A stretch of DNA of 64,000 nucleotides, taken from contig NZ_JAGLBG010000003.1 in assembly GCF_018260405.1 (NCBI RefSeq), forward strand, positions 1 through 64,000, given 5' to 3'. Both the position numbers and the translations under genes were made by a program. This document shows, piece by piece, positions 33,893 to 41,886 of this stretch. Source of the DNA: Deinococcus sp. (lineage in GTDB: Bacteria > Deinococcota > Deinococci > Deinococcales > Deinococcaceae). The notes under the pieces were generated by a model. That model had not been told where the DNA came from and did not search any database. It was given only the letters and a program-made list of their open reading frames with translations. Numbering within the stretch: position 1 is the first letter of the stretch; each line of letters opens with the position of its first letter.

Positions 33893-35056
33893 ATGCATAA
33901 TTTCATGAAATTAGCCGCCCTGACCGTCCTTCTTTCGGCTTCGGCCCTCGCGCAAAATGCCGTGAAAGTCGGCTTTGTCAGCACCCTCTCCGGCCCCGGC
34001 TCTGGCTTAGGCGTGGATGCCCGCGACGGGTTTAACCTCGCGCTTAAGCACCTTGGGAACAAACTTGGCGGCTTGCCCGTGGAAATCAGCTTCAGCGACG
34101 ACAAGCAGGATGCCGACACCGCCCGCCAAGCGGTAGATAAGGCCATTAAGCGCGACAAGGTGGACTTCCTGACCGGGATCATCTTCAGTAACTTGCTGCT
34201 GGCCGTTGGAGACACAGTTTTTGACAGCAAAACGCCGTACATCAGCCTGAACGCTGGCCCCAGCCAGTACGCGGGAAGCGGGTGCAATGCGTACTTTTAC
34301 AACGTAGCGTGGCAAAACGACAACTTGCACGAAGCGATGGGTAAATATGTCAACAGCCGCAAATTTAGCGACGTGTACATCCTCGCACCGAATTATCCCG
34401 CTGGGAAAGACGCCCTGACTGGCTTTAAGCGCTTCTTCAAGGGCAAAATTACGGCCGAAGTGTACACCAAAGTCAACCAACTGGACTTTGCCGCCGAAAT
34501 CGCGCAGATTCGCGCCGCTCGTCCCAAGGCCGTGTACACCTTCCAACCCGGCGGGAGCGGCATCAACTTTATTAAGCAGTACGCCGAAGCGGGGCTACTC
34601 AAGGAAATCCCCCTCTTCCTACCCGGTTTCAGCGCCGACGCGGACGTGATTAAAGCCGTTGGCCCCAACATGGTCGGCATTTTCAACACGAGCCAGTGGG
34701 CTATGGAGCTGAGCAACCCCACCAACGCCAAATTTGTGGCCGACTTCAAAGCCACTTACGGGCGCAATCCCAGCCTGTACGCCGCGCAAGGCTACGACGC
34801 CGCGCTGCTCATGAGCGAAGCCGTCAAGGATGTGAAAGGCAACCTGAGCGACGGCGCGGCCCTGCGAAAAGCGCTAGAGAACACCAGTTTTATCAGCACG
34901 CACGGCGCGTTTAAGTTCAACAAAAACCACTACCCGGTTCAGGACATTTACCTGCGCCAAGTCGCCAAAGTCGGCGGCAGCATTCAAAACCGCCTCGTCG
35001 GCAAGGTGTTTAGTAACCACGAAGACGCCTACGCCAAGGACCGCAAGATGAAGTAG
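33893..35056 (+). CDS. Liv-type ABC transporter substrate-binding protein
   Basis: Periplasmic binding protein of 387 residues with a Sec signal peptide (MKLAALTVLLSASALA, cleavage before QNAVKVG) and the Peripla_BP_6 fold (GFVSTLSGPGSGLGVDARDGF, then VSVGGDD-like segments). It is the recognition subunit for the permeases and ATPases downstream. Family members bind branched-chain amino acids, but related clusters in anthranilate and benzoate catabolism import aromatic acids, so tryptophan, kynurenine or anthranilate are candidate ligands. AAAGGAG lies eight bases before ATG 33893. Confidence 0.87.
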   Translation: MHNFMKLAALTVLLSASALAQNAVKVGFVSTLSGPGSGLGVDARDGFNLALKHLGNKLGGLPVEISFSDDKQDADTARQAVDKAIKRDKVDFLTGIIFSNLLLAVGDTVFDSKTPYISLNAGPSQYAGSGCNAYFYNVAWQNDNLHEAMGKYVNSRKFSDVYILAPNYPAGKDALTGFKRFFKGKITAEVYTKVNQLDFAAEIAQIRAARPKAVYTFQPGGSGINFIKQYAEAGLLKEIPLFLPGFSADADVIKAVGPNMVGIFNTSQWAMELSNPTNAKFVADFKATYGRNPSLYAAQGYDAALLMSEAVKDVKGNLSDGAALRKALENTSFISTHGAFKFNKNHYPVQDIYLRQVAKVGGSIQNRLVGKVFSNHEDAYAKDRKMK

Positions 35057-35142
35057 GCCGCTGGGGCGGCGTCTAACGGCTAGGTACCACCAAGTTTGCG
35101 TAAAGACCAACCGAGCGAAGCCAGTATGGGAAAAGGTGCGGC

Positions 35143-35203
35143 CCAGTGTGAGTGTAGGGCCAGTGTGAGTGTAGGGATAGGCTGGTGTTTGGGTTATCCC
35201 TAC
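35143..35203 (+). repeat. Tandem 17-bp repeat plus 9-bp-stem hairpin between binding-protein and permease genes
   Basis: CCAGTGTGAGTGTAGGG occurs twice in tandem (35143-35159, 35160-35176). Overlapping the second copy, GTAGGGATA (35171-35179) pairs perfectly with TATCCCTAC (35195-35203) over a 15-base loop. No T run follows, so it may act as an mRNA processing or stability element that keeps binding-protein transcript above permease levels, as seen in many ABC operons. Confidence 0.5.
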
Positions 35204-35276
35204 ACGGTCACTTAGCCGCACTTAGAGCCGCCCATCACTCAATCCAGCCCTCTCAGCGCAGGAGAAATCATCCTTC

Positions 35277-36197
35277 ATGCCTCTTGACCTTATTCTTGAA
35301 CAACTTCTGAACGGCGTGCAGTTCAGCTTGATGCTGTTTTTGTTGGCGGCGGGCCTGACGCTCATTTTCGGCGTGATGGACTTGATTAACCTGGCGCACG
35401 GTTCGCTTTATATGATCGGCGCGTACCTGACCGCCACGTTTGCGCCGCACGTCGGGTTTTTTCCAGCGGTGGTGCTGGCCATTTTAGGCACTATGCTGAT
35501 TGGCGGACTGCTGGAAGTCACGATTATTCGCCGCCTGTACGCCCGCACTCACTTAACGCAAGTGCTGTCCACCTTTGCGCTGATGCTGATTGCCAATGAG
35601 GTCGTGCGCATGATCTGGGGGGCGCAGCCCATTGCGCTGAGTGCGCCCGAAAGCCTGTCGCAGCCTGTGCAATTGCCGGGGTTTAAGTACAGTGCCTACC
35701 GCCTATTTATCATCGCGGCGGGGCTAGGCGTGGGGGCGGGCCTGTACTACTTGGTCAACAAAACCCGCGTGGGCATGTGGCTGCGCGCCGGAGCCAGCAA
35801 CCGCGAGATGACCCGCGCTATGGGCGTGAAAATTGGCCCGCTGTACACCTTGATTTTTGCCCTCGGCGCTGGCCTGTGCGCCCTCGCTGGGGCTTTGCTG
35901 GGGCCGCTGCTGTCGGTACAAGTCGGCATGGGCGAAAACATCCTGATTCTGGCCTTCGTGGTGGTTGTCATCGGCGGGATCGGCAGCATCAAAGGCGCGT
36001 TTATCGGCTCGCTGCTGGTGGGCATTCTCGACACCGCTGGACGCGCTTTTCTGCCCACTTGGCTCACCGCTCTGTTTAACCCGCAACTTGCCGGAAGCTT
36101 CGGCCCAGCGCTGGCGAGCATTGCCATTTATGTGCTGATGGCCGCCGTGCTGTTCTTTAAGCCACGCGGGCTATTCCCAGCGCGGGGGACGGGATGA
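35277..36197 (+). CDS. livH: Liv-type ABC transporter permease, LivH family
   Basis: Polytopic membrane permease, 306 residues and about eight helices, with LLNGVQFSLMLFLLAAGLTLIFGVMDLINLAHG and GGIGSIKGAFIGSLLVGILD, characteristic of LivH proteins. It pairs with LivM (36322) and the ATPases at 37378 and 38144. Start ATG 35277 lies downstream of caggagaaa. The coding region overlaps no neighbour. Confidence 0.88.
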   Translation: MPLDLILEQLLNGVQFSLMLFLLAAGLTLIFGVMDLINLAHGSLYMIGAYLTATFAPHVGFFPAVVLAILGTMLIGGLLEVTIIRRLYARTHLTQVLSTFALMLIANEVVRMIWGAQPIALSAPESLSQPVQLPGFKYSAYRLFIIAAGLGVGAGLYYLVNKTRVGMWLRAGASNREMTRAMGVKIGPLYTLIFALGAGLCALAGALLGPLLSVQVGMGENILILAFVVVVIGGIGSIKGAFIGSLLVGILDTAGRAFLPTWLTALFNPQLAGSFGPALASIAIYVLMAAVLFFKPRGLFPARGTG

Positions 36198-36201
36198 AAG
36201 G

Positions 36202-36321
36202 GGCTATGGTCTATGGTCTATGGTGTGTAAGGATAGGGAGAAATTGCGGTAAGGATGGTCACACGCTCCCTCACCCCTCAGCCGCTGGCGCGGCGCCTCC
36301 CCTCTCCCAGTGGCGCGCTCC
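36202..36321 (+). repeat. Low-complexity and repeat-like spacer between livH and livM
   Basis: The spacer holds three near-tandem copies of ctatggt (36204-36225) and then a pyrimidine-rich block (tccctcacccctcagccgctggcgcggcgcctcccctctccc) that resembles the gap element at 31345. The livM ATG sits within 10 bases of this block and has no good Shine-Dalgarno, so the insertion may have altered its translation start. Confidence 0.4.
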
Positions 36322-37263
36322 ATGAAGCGCCTTCTTCCCTTCCTTCTCCTTGCGCTCGGCCTCGCGCTGCCATTCATTCTCACCGCAATGGGGCAGGAGT
36401 ATTACATCTCGTTTGCGTCGCGGGTGCTGGTGGTGGCGCTAGCAGCCAGTGCGCTGAATCTTATTTTGGGGTACGGCGGGTTGGTCAGTTTCGGCCACGC
36501 GGCGTACTTTGGGGCGGGGGCGTATACGGCGGCTTTGCTGGCCGGAAAGGGTGCGGGGCTGCCCGCGCAACTGCTGGTTGGAACAGGCGTGGCGGCGCTA
36601 CTGGCCTTCGTGTTCGGCTGGGCCGCACTTCGCACGCGGGGGGTGTACTTCATCATGATTACGCTGGCGCTGGCGCAGATGTTGTACTACTTGGCGGTAT
36701 CGTCCGATTCGCTAGGCGGGGAAGATGGCCTTCGCATCAGCCGCGCCGCGCTGTGGGGTGACTTGACGCTGGGCGATGACCGGGCCATGTACTACACGGC
36801 ACTGACCGCGCTCACACTGGGCTTGTTCGTCATCTGGCGCGTGGTGCACAGCCGTTTTGGCGAGGTAGTACAGGCTGCCCGCGACAACGAGACGCGCACG
36901 GCGGCGCTGGGGTATCCGGTGCGGCGGTATCAACTGGTCAATTTTGTGATTGGCGGCGCACTGGCGGGCCTCGCGGGCGTGCTAATGACGCAAATCAGCG
37001 GCTTCACGAATCCCAGTTTGCTGTCGTGGCAACAGTCGGGCCAGTTCATGATGATGGTCATTCTAGGCGGCGTCGGCACCTTCTGGGCGGGCTTGCTCGG
37101 CACGGCGGTACTCCTTGGCCTAGAAGAATACTTGGGCGAAGTCACAGAACGCTGGCCGCTGTTCGTGGGCCTGATTCTGCTGGGCGTCATGCTGTTCGCA
37201 CCCAAAGGATTGGGAAGTCTGGGAACCCTGTTCGGGCGCAAGAAAAAAGAGGTGGTAGAGTGA
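36322..37263 (+). CDS. livM: Liv-type ABC transporter permease, LivM family
   Basis: Second permease subunit, about 313 residues, with LNLILGYGGLVSFGHAAYFG and RVVHSRFGEVVQAARDNETRTAALGYP (the EAA-like cytoplasmic contact), and GGVGTFWAGLLG. ATG 36322 is chosen over the GTG at 36310 because the first residues upstream are not family-like. No clear ribosome-binding site is seen at either. Followed by a 114-bp spacer to livG. Confidence 0.85.
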   Translation: MKRLLPFLLLALGLALPFILTAMGQEYYISFASRVLVVALAASALNLILGYGGLVSFGHAAYFGAGAYTAALLAGKGAGLPAQLLVGTGVAALLAFVFGWAALRTRGVYFIMITLALAQMLYYLAVSSDSLGGEDGLRISRAALWGDLTLGDDRAMYYTALTALTLGLFVIWRVVHSRFGEVVQAARDNETRTAALGYPVRRYQLVNFVIGGALAGLAGVLMTQISGFTNPSLLSWQQSGQFMMMVILGGVGTFWAGLLGTAVLLGLEEYLGEVTERWPLFVGLILLGVMLFAPKGLGSLGTLFGRKKKEVVE

Positions 37264-37377
37264 GTTACTGCGAGTTTTATAGGCCTCTGGCGCGATTTAG
37301 CTGGTCACACGCCTCTGCACCTCCCCGGCCCTGCGGGATTTTTTCCTTCTCCGCGTGGAGAGAGAGCAAAAAGGAAA

Positions 37378-38154
37378 GTGTTTAAGGTGGCGGGCATTCA
37401 ATCTCAATCCGCACTTGTGGCTGAGAATCTCTGTAAGAACTTCGGCGCTTTGGCCGCCACCCAGAACGTGAATCTGCGCGTCGAGGGGAAGGGCGTTCAC
37501 GCGCTGATCGGCCCCAACGGGGCAGGAAAGACCACCCTGGTCAACCTACTATCTGGGGCGTTGCCGCCGTCGTCTGGGCGGGTGCTATTGAGCGGGCAGG
37601 ATGTGAGCCGCGTGGACATGCCGGGGCGGGTGGCGCGGGGGTTATCGCGCACTTACCAAATCACAAGTATTTACCCGGAGTGGACGGTGTGGCGCAACCT
37701 GGCCCTGAGCGTTCAAGGGCGCAGTGGAACGTCCATGCGATTCTGGCAACCTGTCACGGGTGAAAGGGCTTTATACCGTCAAGCCGCTGAAATTGCTGAG
37801 GAAGTGGGCCTGACCTCGCGCCTAAACGCGCCTGCCTCTGATTTGTCGCACGGGGAACGCAAGCAATTGGATGTGGCTTTGGCCCTTGCGAGTAACCCAA
37901 AGTTTCTGTTGATGGACGAACCGATGGCGGGGCTCGGGCACGAGGAAAGTGTCCGCATGGTAGACTTGATTCGCCGCATTGCCGGAATCCGCGCCGTGCT
38001 GCTGATCGAGCATGACATGGACGCAGTGTTCTCGCTGGCAAATGAAGTCAGTGTGCTGGTATACGGGCAAATTATCGCCAGTGGGACGCCCGAAGCCATT
38101 AAAAACGACCCCGAAGTGCAGCGGGCCTACTTGGGTGACGATCATGCTGCTTGA
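37378..38154 (+). CDS. livG: Liv-type ABC transporter ATPase, LivG family
   Basis: ATPase of 258 residues: Walker A IGPNGAGKTTLVN, signature LSHGERKQLDVALALA, Walker B LLMDEPMAGLG, and H-loop LLIEHDMDAVFSLA. The extended insertion with YQITSIYPEWTVWRNLALSVQG is typical of LivG. GTG 37378 is preceded by aaaaagga. The 3' end overlaps livF by 11 bases. Confidence 0.9.
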   Translation: MFKVAGIQSQSALVAENLCKNFGALAATQNVNLRVEGKGVHALIGPNGAGKTTLVNLLSGALPPSSGRVLLSGQDVSRVDMPGRVARGLSRTYQITSIYPEWTVWRNLALSVQGRSGTSMRFWQPVTGERALYRQAAEIAEEVGLTSRLNAPASDLSHGERKQLDVALALASNPKFLLMDEPMAGLGHEESVRMVDLIRRIAGIRAVLLIEHDMDAVFSLANEVSVLVYGQIIASGTPEAIKNDPEVQRAYLGDDHAA

Positions 38155-38839
38155 AGTTACTGACCTGCACGGCGGTTACGGCAGCGCCAAAGTGCTTCAC
38201 GGCGTCACACTCAGCGTCGGCGCGGGGCAAACACATGCGCTCCTTGGTCGCAACGGCATGGGCAAAACCACTACTGTCCGGACGCTCATAGGCCTCAACA
38301 CCGCCACAGGGGGGCGCATCCTGTTTGAAGGGCAGGACATCACCAAGCTCTCGCCCGAAGCGGTAGTGGCGCGGGGGATTGCTGTCGTCCCAGAAGGGCG
38401 GCAAGTCTTTCCAAACCTCAGTGTGGAAGAACACCTCATCGCTTTTCACCTGAAACGGCACGGCAACGCTTGGACGCCGGGGCGCGTGTACGAGCTGTTT
38501 CCGCGCCTGCTAGAGCGCCGACACCACGGCGGGCAACAACTTTCTGGCGGTGAGCAGCAGATGCTTGCCATTGGCCGGGCACTGGTCACCAACCCTAAAC
38601 TCCTTATTCTGGACGAAGCCACCGAGGGCCTAGCTCCTCTCATGCGCGAGGAAGTCTGGCGCTGCCTGACTCTCCTTCGTGAAAATGGGCAGAGCATCCT
38701 TGTTATTGACAAATATGTGCGCCGCCTGATGACTTTGGCCGACGGACACACCATCTTGGAACGCGGGCGCGTCGTCTGGGAAGGAAAGAGCGGGCAACTC
38801 GAAGCCGACAAAGCAGCGTGGGAGTATCTGAGTGTATGA
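38144..38839 (+). CDS. livF: Liv-type ABC transporter ATPase, LivF family
   Basis: ATPase of 231 residues: Walker A LLGRNGMGKTTTVR, signature LSGGEQQMLAIGRALV, Walker B LLILDEATEGLAPL. In the switch-loop position it reads VIDKYVRRLM where most LivF have a VEQN-like sequence, an unusual but plausible variant. ATG 38144 is inside the livG end. The gene ends in an ATGA overlap with kynB, physically joining the transporter to the kynurenine pathway. Confidence 0.88.
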   Translation: MLLEVTDLHGGYGSAKVLHGVTLSVGAGQTHALLGRNGMGKTTTVRTLIGLNTATGGRILFEGQDITKLSPEAVVARGIAVVPEGRQVFPNLSVEEHLIAFHLKRHGNAWTPGRVYELFPRLLERRHHGGQQLSGGEQQMLAIGRALVTNPKLLILDEATEGLAPLMREEVWRCLTLLRENGQSILVIDKYVRRLMTLADGHTILERGRVVWEGKSGQLEADKAAWEYLSV

Positions 38840-39624
38840 CTGACCTCTTTGATTCCGCCATCAACACCGAATACATGCCTTCTCAGCGCGTGCCGAACGC
38901 CAGTGACTTCTTCGGCAGCTGGGGAACGCGCAGCGCCGCCGTGCGTGAGCAGTACCCGCCACAGGAGCTGGCGTACGGCCCCGGCGAACATGAGCGGCTA
39001 GACGTGTTTGAGCCGTTAGGCACGCCGCTGGGCACTGTACTCTGGATTCACGGCGGGTACTGGATGGCGTTTTACAAGGATTCGTTTTCATATCTGGCCC
39101 CGCCAGTCGTGGAGGCGGGCTACCGCGTGGCCGTCATGAGTTACGACCTCGTGCCCAGCGTGAGTCTAAAGCAGATTGTGCGCCAGGCGCGGCAGGCGGC
39201 GTCGTTTGTCTCTCAGAGGTACGGCGCCCTGGTGGTGGCCGGTCACTCGGCGGGCGGCCACCTCACGGCCATGATTCACTGCGCCGACTGGCCCGCCGAG
39301 GGCCTGCCTGCCCCTGAAATCGTGCGCGGCATCGGCATCAGCGGCCTGTACGACCTGCGGCCCCTGCGGCTGACCGAACTGCAACCCAACCTGCGCCTCA
39401 CCGAAAGCCAGGCCCTGGAGCTGAGTCCGGTGGGGCACCAGCCGACGACCTCCGCGCCCTTTGTGGTGGCGGTCGGGGCGCTGGAATCCGACGCTTTTCA
39501 TACCCAGAGTGCTCACCTTACGCAGGTCTGGGCGGGTGTGGCGACCAGCATTCAGCCGTTGCTGGAGCGTCACCATTTCGATGGCCCCGACGAGTTGCTC
39601 TGGCTGACTCAGCTGTCTCTATGA
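38836..39624 (+). CDS. kynB: Kynurenine formamidase-like alpha/beta hydrolase
   Basis: 262-residue alpha/beta hydrolase with an oxyanion HGGYW at residues ~72-76 and nucleophile S138 in the elbow GHSAGG; a C-terminal His lies in the ERHHFDGPDE region. Position next to kynU and kynA supports hydrolysis of N-formylkynurenine to kynurenine and formate. This is the alpha/beta-hydrolase type of formamidase, unrelated to the bacterial metal-dependent KynB. The name is by pathway role and should be taken as tentative. The ATG overlaps the livF stop. Confidence 0.78.
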   Translation: MTDLFDSAINTEYMPSQRVPNASDFFGSWGTRSAAVREQYPPQELAYGPGEHERLDVFEPLGTPLGTVLWIHGGYWMAFYKDSFSYLAPPVVEAGYRVAVMSYDLVPSVSLKQIVRQARQAASFVSQRYGALVVAGHSAGGHLTAMIHCADWPAEGLPAPEIVRGIGISGLYDLRPLRLTELQPNLRLTESQALELSPVGHQPTTSAPFVVAVGALESDAFHTQSAHLTQVWAGVATSIQPLLERHHFDGPDELLWLTQLSL

Positions 39625-39636
39625 TTAGGCTACTCG

Positions 39637-39642
39637 TATAAT
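39637..39642 (+). promoter_or_regulatory. Candidate -10 box upstream of kynU
   Basis: A perfect TATAAT lies 70 bases before the kynU start, in the 87-bp gap after kynB. No good -35 element is found 16-18 bases upstream. It may allow kynU-kynA transcription independent of the upstream operon. Confidence 0.35.
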
Positions 39643-39711
39643 TGAAAGGCGCTTTCCCCAGTGACTTTTGCCTCCAGTGCTCAGCCCTCTAACCCCCCCC
39701 GAGGTATTCCC

Positions 39712-40953
39712 ATGACCATTCCCGATTTAAGCCAACTTGATGCCGCCGACCCTCTGGCGCACAAGCGTGAAGCTTTTGAACTGCCCGCCGATACCATCTA
39801 TCTGGATGGCAACAGCCTGGGCGCGATGCCTAAAGCGGTCCCCGCTCGCCTGCACGAAGTGGTGACCGGAGAGTGGGCGCAGCACCTGATTCGTTCGTGG
39901 ACGCGCAATGCTGAGGCCGCGCAGGACTGGATGGCCCTGCCTGACCGCGTGTCCGTCAAAATTGCCCGCCTGATTGGAGCGCGGCCCGATGAGGTAGCGG
40001 TAGGCGACAGCACCAGCGTCAACACTTTCAAGGTGCTGGCGGCGGCGGTCAGGATGAACGCCCAGCGCCCTGTTTTGCTGACCGACGCCGAAAACTTCCC
40101 CACCGACCTGTACGTGACCCAGGGTCTTAATGCCCTGCTGGGCGGCACGCTAGAGATTCGCCGCGTCCCAGCCGACGAAATTGCGGCCCATCCCGAACAA
40201 CACCTGACACCCGAAGTGGGGGTGCTGCTGCTCACTGAGGTGGACTACCGCACCGGGCGCAAGCTGGATATGGGCCAAATAACGGCGCAGGCGCAGGCGC
40301 AGGGCATCCTGACAGTCTGGGATCTGGCACACTCGGCGGGAGCTTTCGCGGTTGACCTGAACGGCTGTCACGCCGACTTTGCCATTGGCTGCGGCTATAA
40401 GTTCCTGAACGGTGGCCCCGGTGCGCCCGCTTTTTTGTTTGTGGCGCAGCGGCATCATGACGCGGCCCCCTCCTTTTTGAGCGGCTGGATGGGCCACGCC
40501 GACCCCTTTGAAATGGCCCGCGAGTATGTCCCGGCCCCCGGTGCGCGGCGCTATGTGGTAGGCACGCCGCAAGTGGTGGGCCTCAGTGCGCTGGATACGG
40601 CGCTCGACGTGTTCGCCGATGTGGATATGGGGCAACTCCGCGCCAAATCGCTGTCGTTGACCGACACTTTTATCGCTCTGATGGAACCACTGACCGGCCA
40701 GTATCCGCTTGAACTGGTGACGCCCCGGGAGCCCGAGCAGCGCGGCTCACAGGTCAGCTACCGCCACCCGCAGGCGCAAGAGGTGATGAAAACCCTTATC
40801 GAACGCGGCATTGTCGGAGATTTCCGCACACCGGACATCCTGCGCTTCGGATTTACGCCGCTGTACCACTCGCACGCCGACGTAGGCCGGGCCGTAGAGG
40901 GCATCCGCGCCGTACTGGAGGCGGGGCCACATGAGCAGACAACCCGGGCCTGA
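39712..40953 (+). CDS. kynU: Kynureninase
   Basis: PLP enzyme of 413 residues that splits kynurenine to anthranilate and alanine. It has YLDGNSLGAMPK near the N-terminus, PTDLYVTQGL, WDLAHSAGAFAVDLNG, and the PLP Lys K230 in GCGYKFLNGGPGAPAF. ATG 39712 is chosen over GTG 39661 because the family N-terminus begins here and GAGGT lies just upstream. The 3' end overlaps kynA by 23 bases. Its product feeds the ligase at 29669. Confidence 0.93.
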   Translation: MTIPDLSQLDAADPLAHKREAFELPADTIYLDGNSLGAMPKAVPARLHEVVTGEWAQHLIRSWTRNAEAAQDWMALPDRVSVKIARLIGARPDEVAVGDSTSVNTFKVLAAAVRMNAQRPVLLTDAENFPTDLYVTQGLNALLGGTLEIRRVPADEIAAHPEQHLTPEVGVLLLTEVDYRTGRKLDMGQITAQAQAQGILTVWDLAHSAGAFAVDLNGCHADFAIGCGYKFLNGGPGAPAFLFVAQRHHDAAPSFLSGWMGHADPFEMAREYVPAPGARRYVVGTPQVVGLSALDTALDVFADVDMGQLRAKSLSLTDTFIALMEPLTGQYPLELVTPREPEQRGSQVSYRHPQAQEVMKTLIERGIVGDFRTPDILRFGFTPLYHSHADVGRAVEGIRAVLEAGPHEQTTRA

Positions 40954-41782
40954 AAAGCGGGCCGATTCTGCGCAGGAGGCTTACGGCGACTTTCGTCAGA
41001 GCCTCAGCTACGGCGACTACCTGCATCTGGATGAACTCAAAGGGGCCCACCAGCCTCTGACCGAGGCCCACGATGAACATCTGTTTATTGCCGTCCACCA
41101 CGTCTCGGAGGTGTGGCTGGGGCTGATTGTGCGTGAGTTGCAGGCGGCCATGTCGCTGCTGGAGCAGGGCATCACTGACGCGCCCCTCAAGCTGCTGACG
41201 CGGGTGGTGCGGGCGCAAGAACAGATGACCGACGCCTGGGAAGTCTTAAAAACCATGACTCCCACCGACTATCTTCAGTTCCGCTGGGCTTTCGGGCACG
41301 CCTCGGGGTTTCAGTCACAGGGCTACCGGATGGTGGAGTTTTTGCTCGGCAACCGTAACCCTGTGCTGTTACACCCCCATGAGCACCGGCCCGACTTGCA
41401 CGGCCCGCTCGACGACGCCATGCACGCCCCCAGTGTCTACGACCTGACGCTGCGCCTCCTTGCGGCGCGTGGCCTGGCTGTGCCGCCTGAAGTGCTTAAC
41501 CGTGACTTCTCACACAACTATGAGGTGAACGAGGCGGTTTTGGCGGCCTGGCTACAGGTTTACGGCGACCCGGCGACCTACTGGGACCTGTACGAACTGG
41601 CCGAGAAACTGGTGGATGTGGAAGATAATTTTCGGCGCTGGCGCTTCAATCACCTGACCACTGTGGAGCGCGTCATCGGGTTCAAGCGTGGCTCGGGGGG
41701 CACCAGTGGGGCGAACTATCTGCGCCAGGTGCTGAGCACCGTACTGTTTCCCGAACTGTGGGAGGTGCGCACGCGCCTATAG
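40931..41782 (+). CDS. kynA: Tryptophan 2,3-dioxygenase
   Basis: Heme enzyme of 283 residues oxidising tryptophan to N-formylkynurenine. Motifs: SYGDYLHLDELKGAHQPL, HDEHLFIAVHHVSEVWLG, FRWAFGHASGFQSQGYR, and the C-terminal RFNHLTTVERVIGFKRG with GGTSGANYLR, in which the His of FNH is the likely heme ligand. It is translated from within the end of kynU, indicating coupling. Last gene of the tryptophan unit. Confidence 0.94.
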   Translation: MSRQPGPEKRADSAQEAYGDFRQSLSYGDYLHLDELKGAHQPLTEAHDEHLFIAVHHVSEVWLGLIVRELQAAMSLLEQGITDAPLKLLTRVVRAQEQMTDAWEVLKTMTPTDYLQFRWAFGHASGFQSQGYRMVEFLLGNRNPVLLHPHEHRPDLHGPLDDAMHAPSVYDLTLRLLAARGLAVPPEVLNRDFSHNYEVNEAVLAAWLQVYGDPATYWDLYELAEKLVDVEDNFRRWRFNHLTTVERVIGFKRGSGGTSGANYLRQVLSTVLFPELWEVRTRL

Positions 41783-41886
41783 AGACTACGGCAGCTCGGG
41801 CCTCTGGGCAGGTCGGGCCTTTGGGGCGGGCTGACCATACGGAGCTGACTATCGCCTTTTACAGTCGGGGCCAGAGGTGAGACCCA

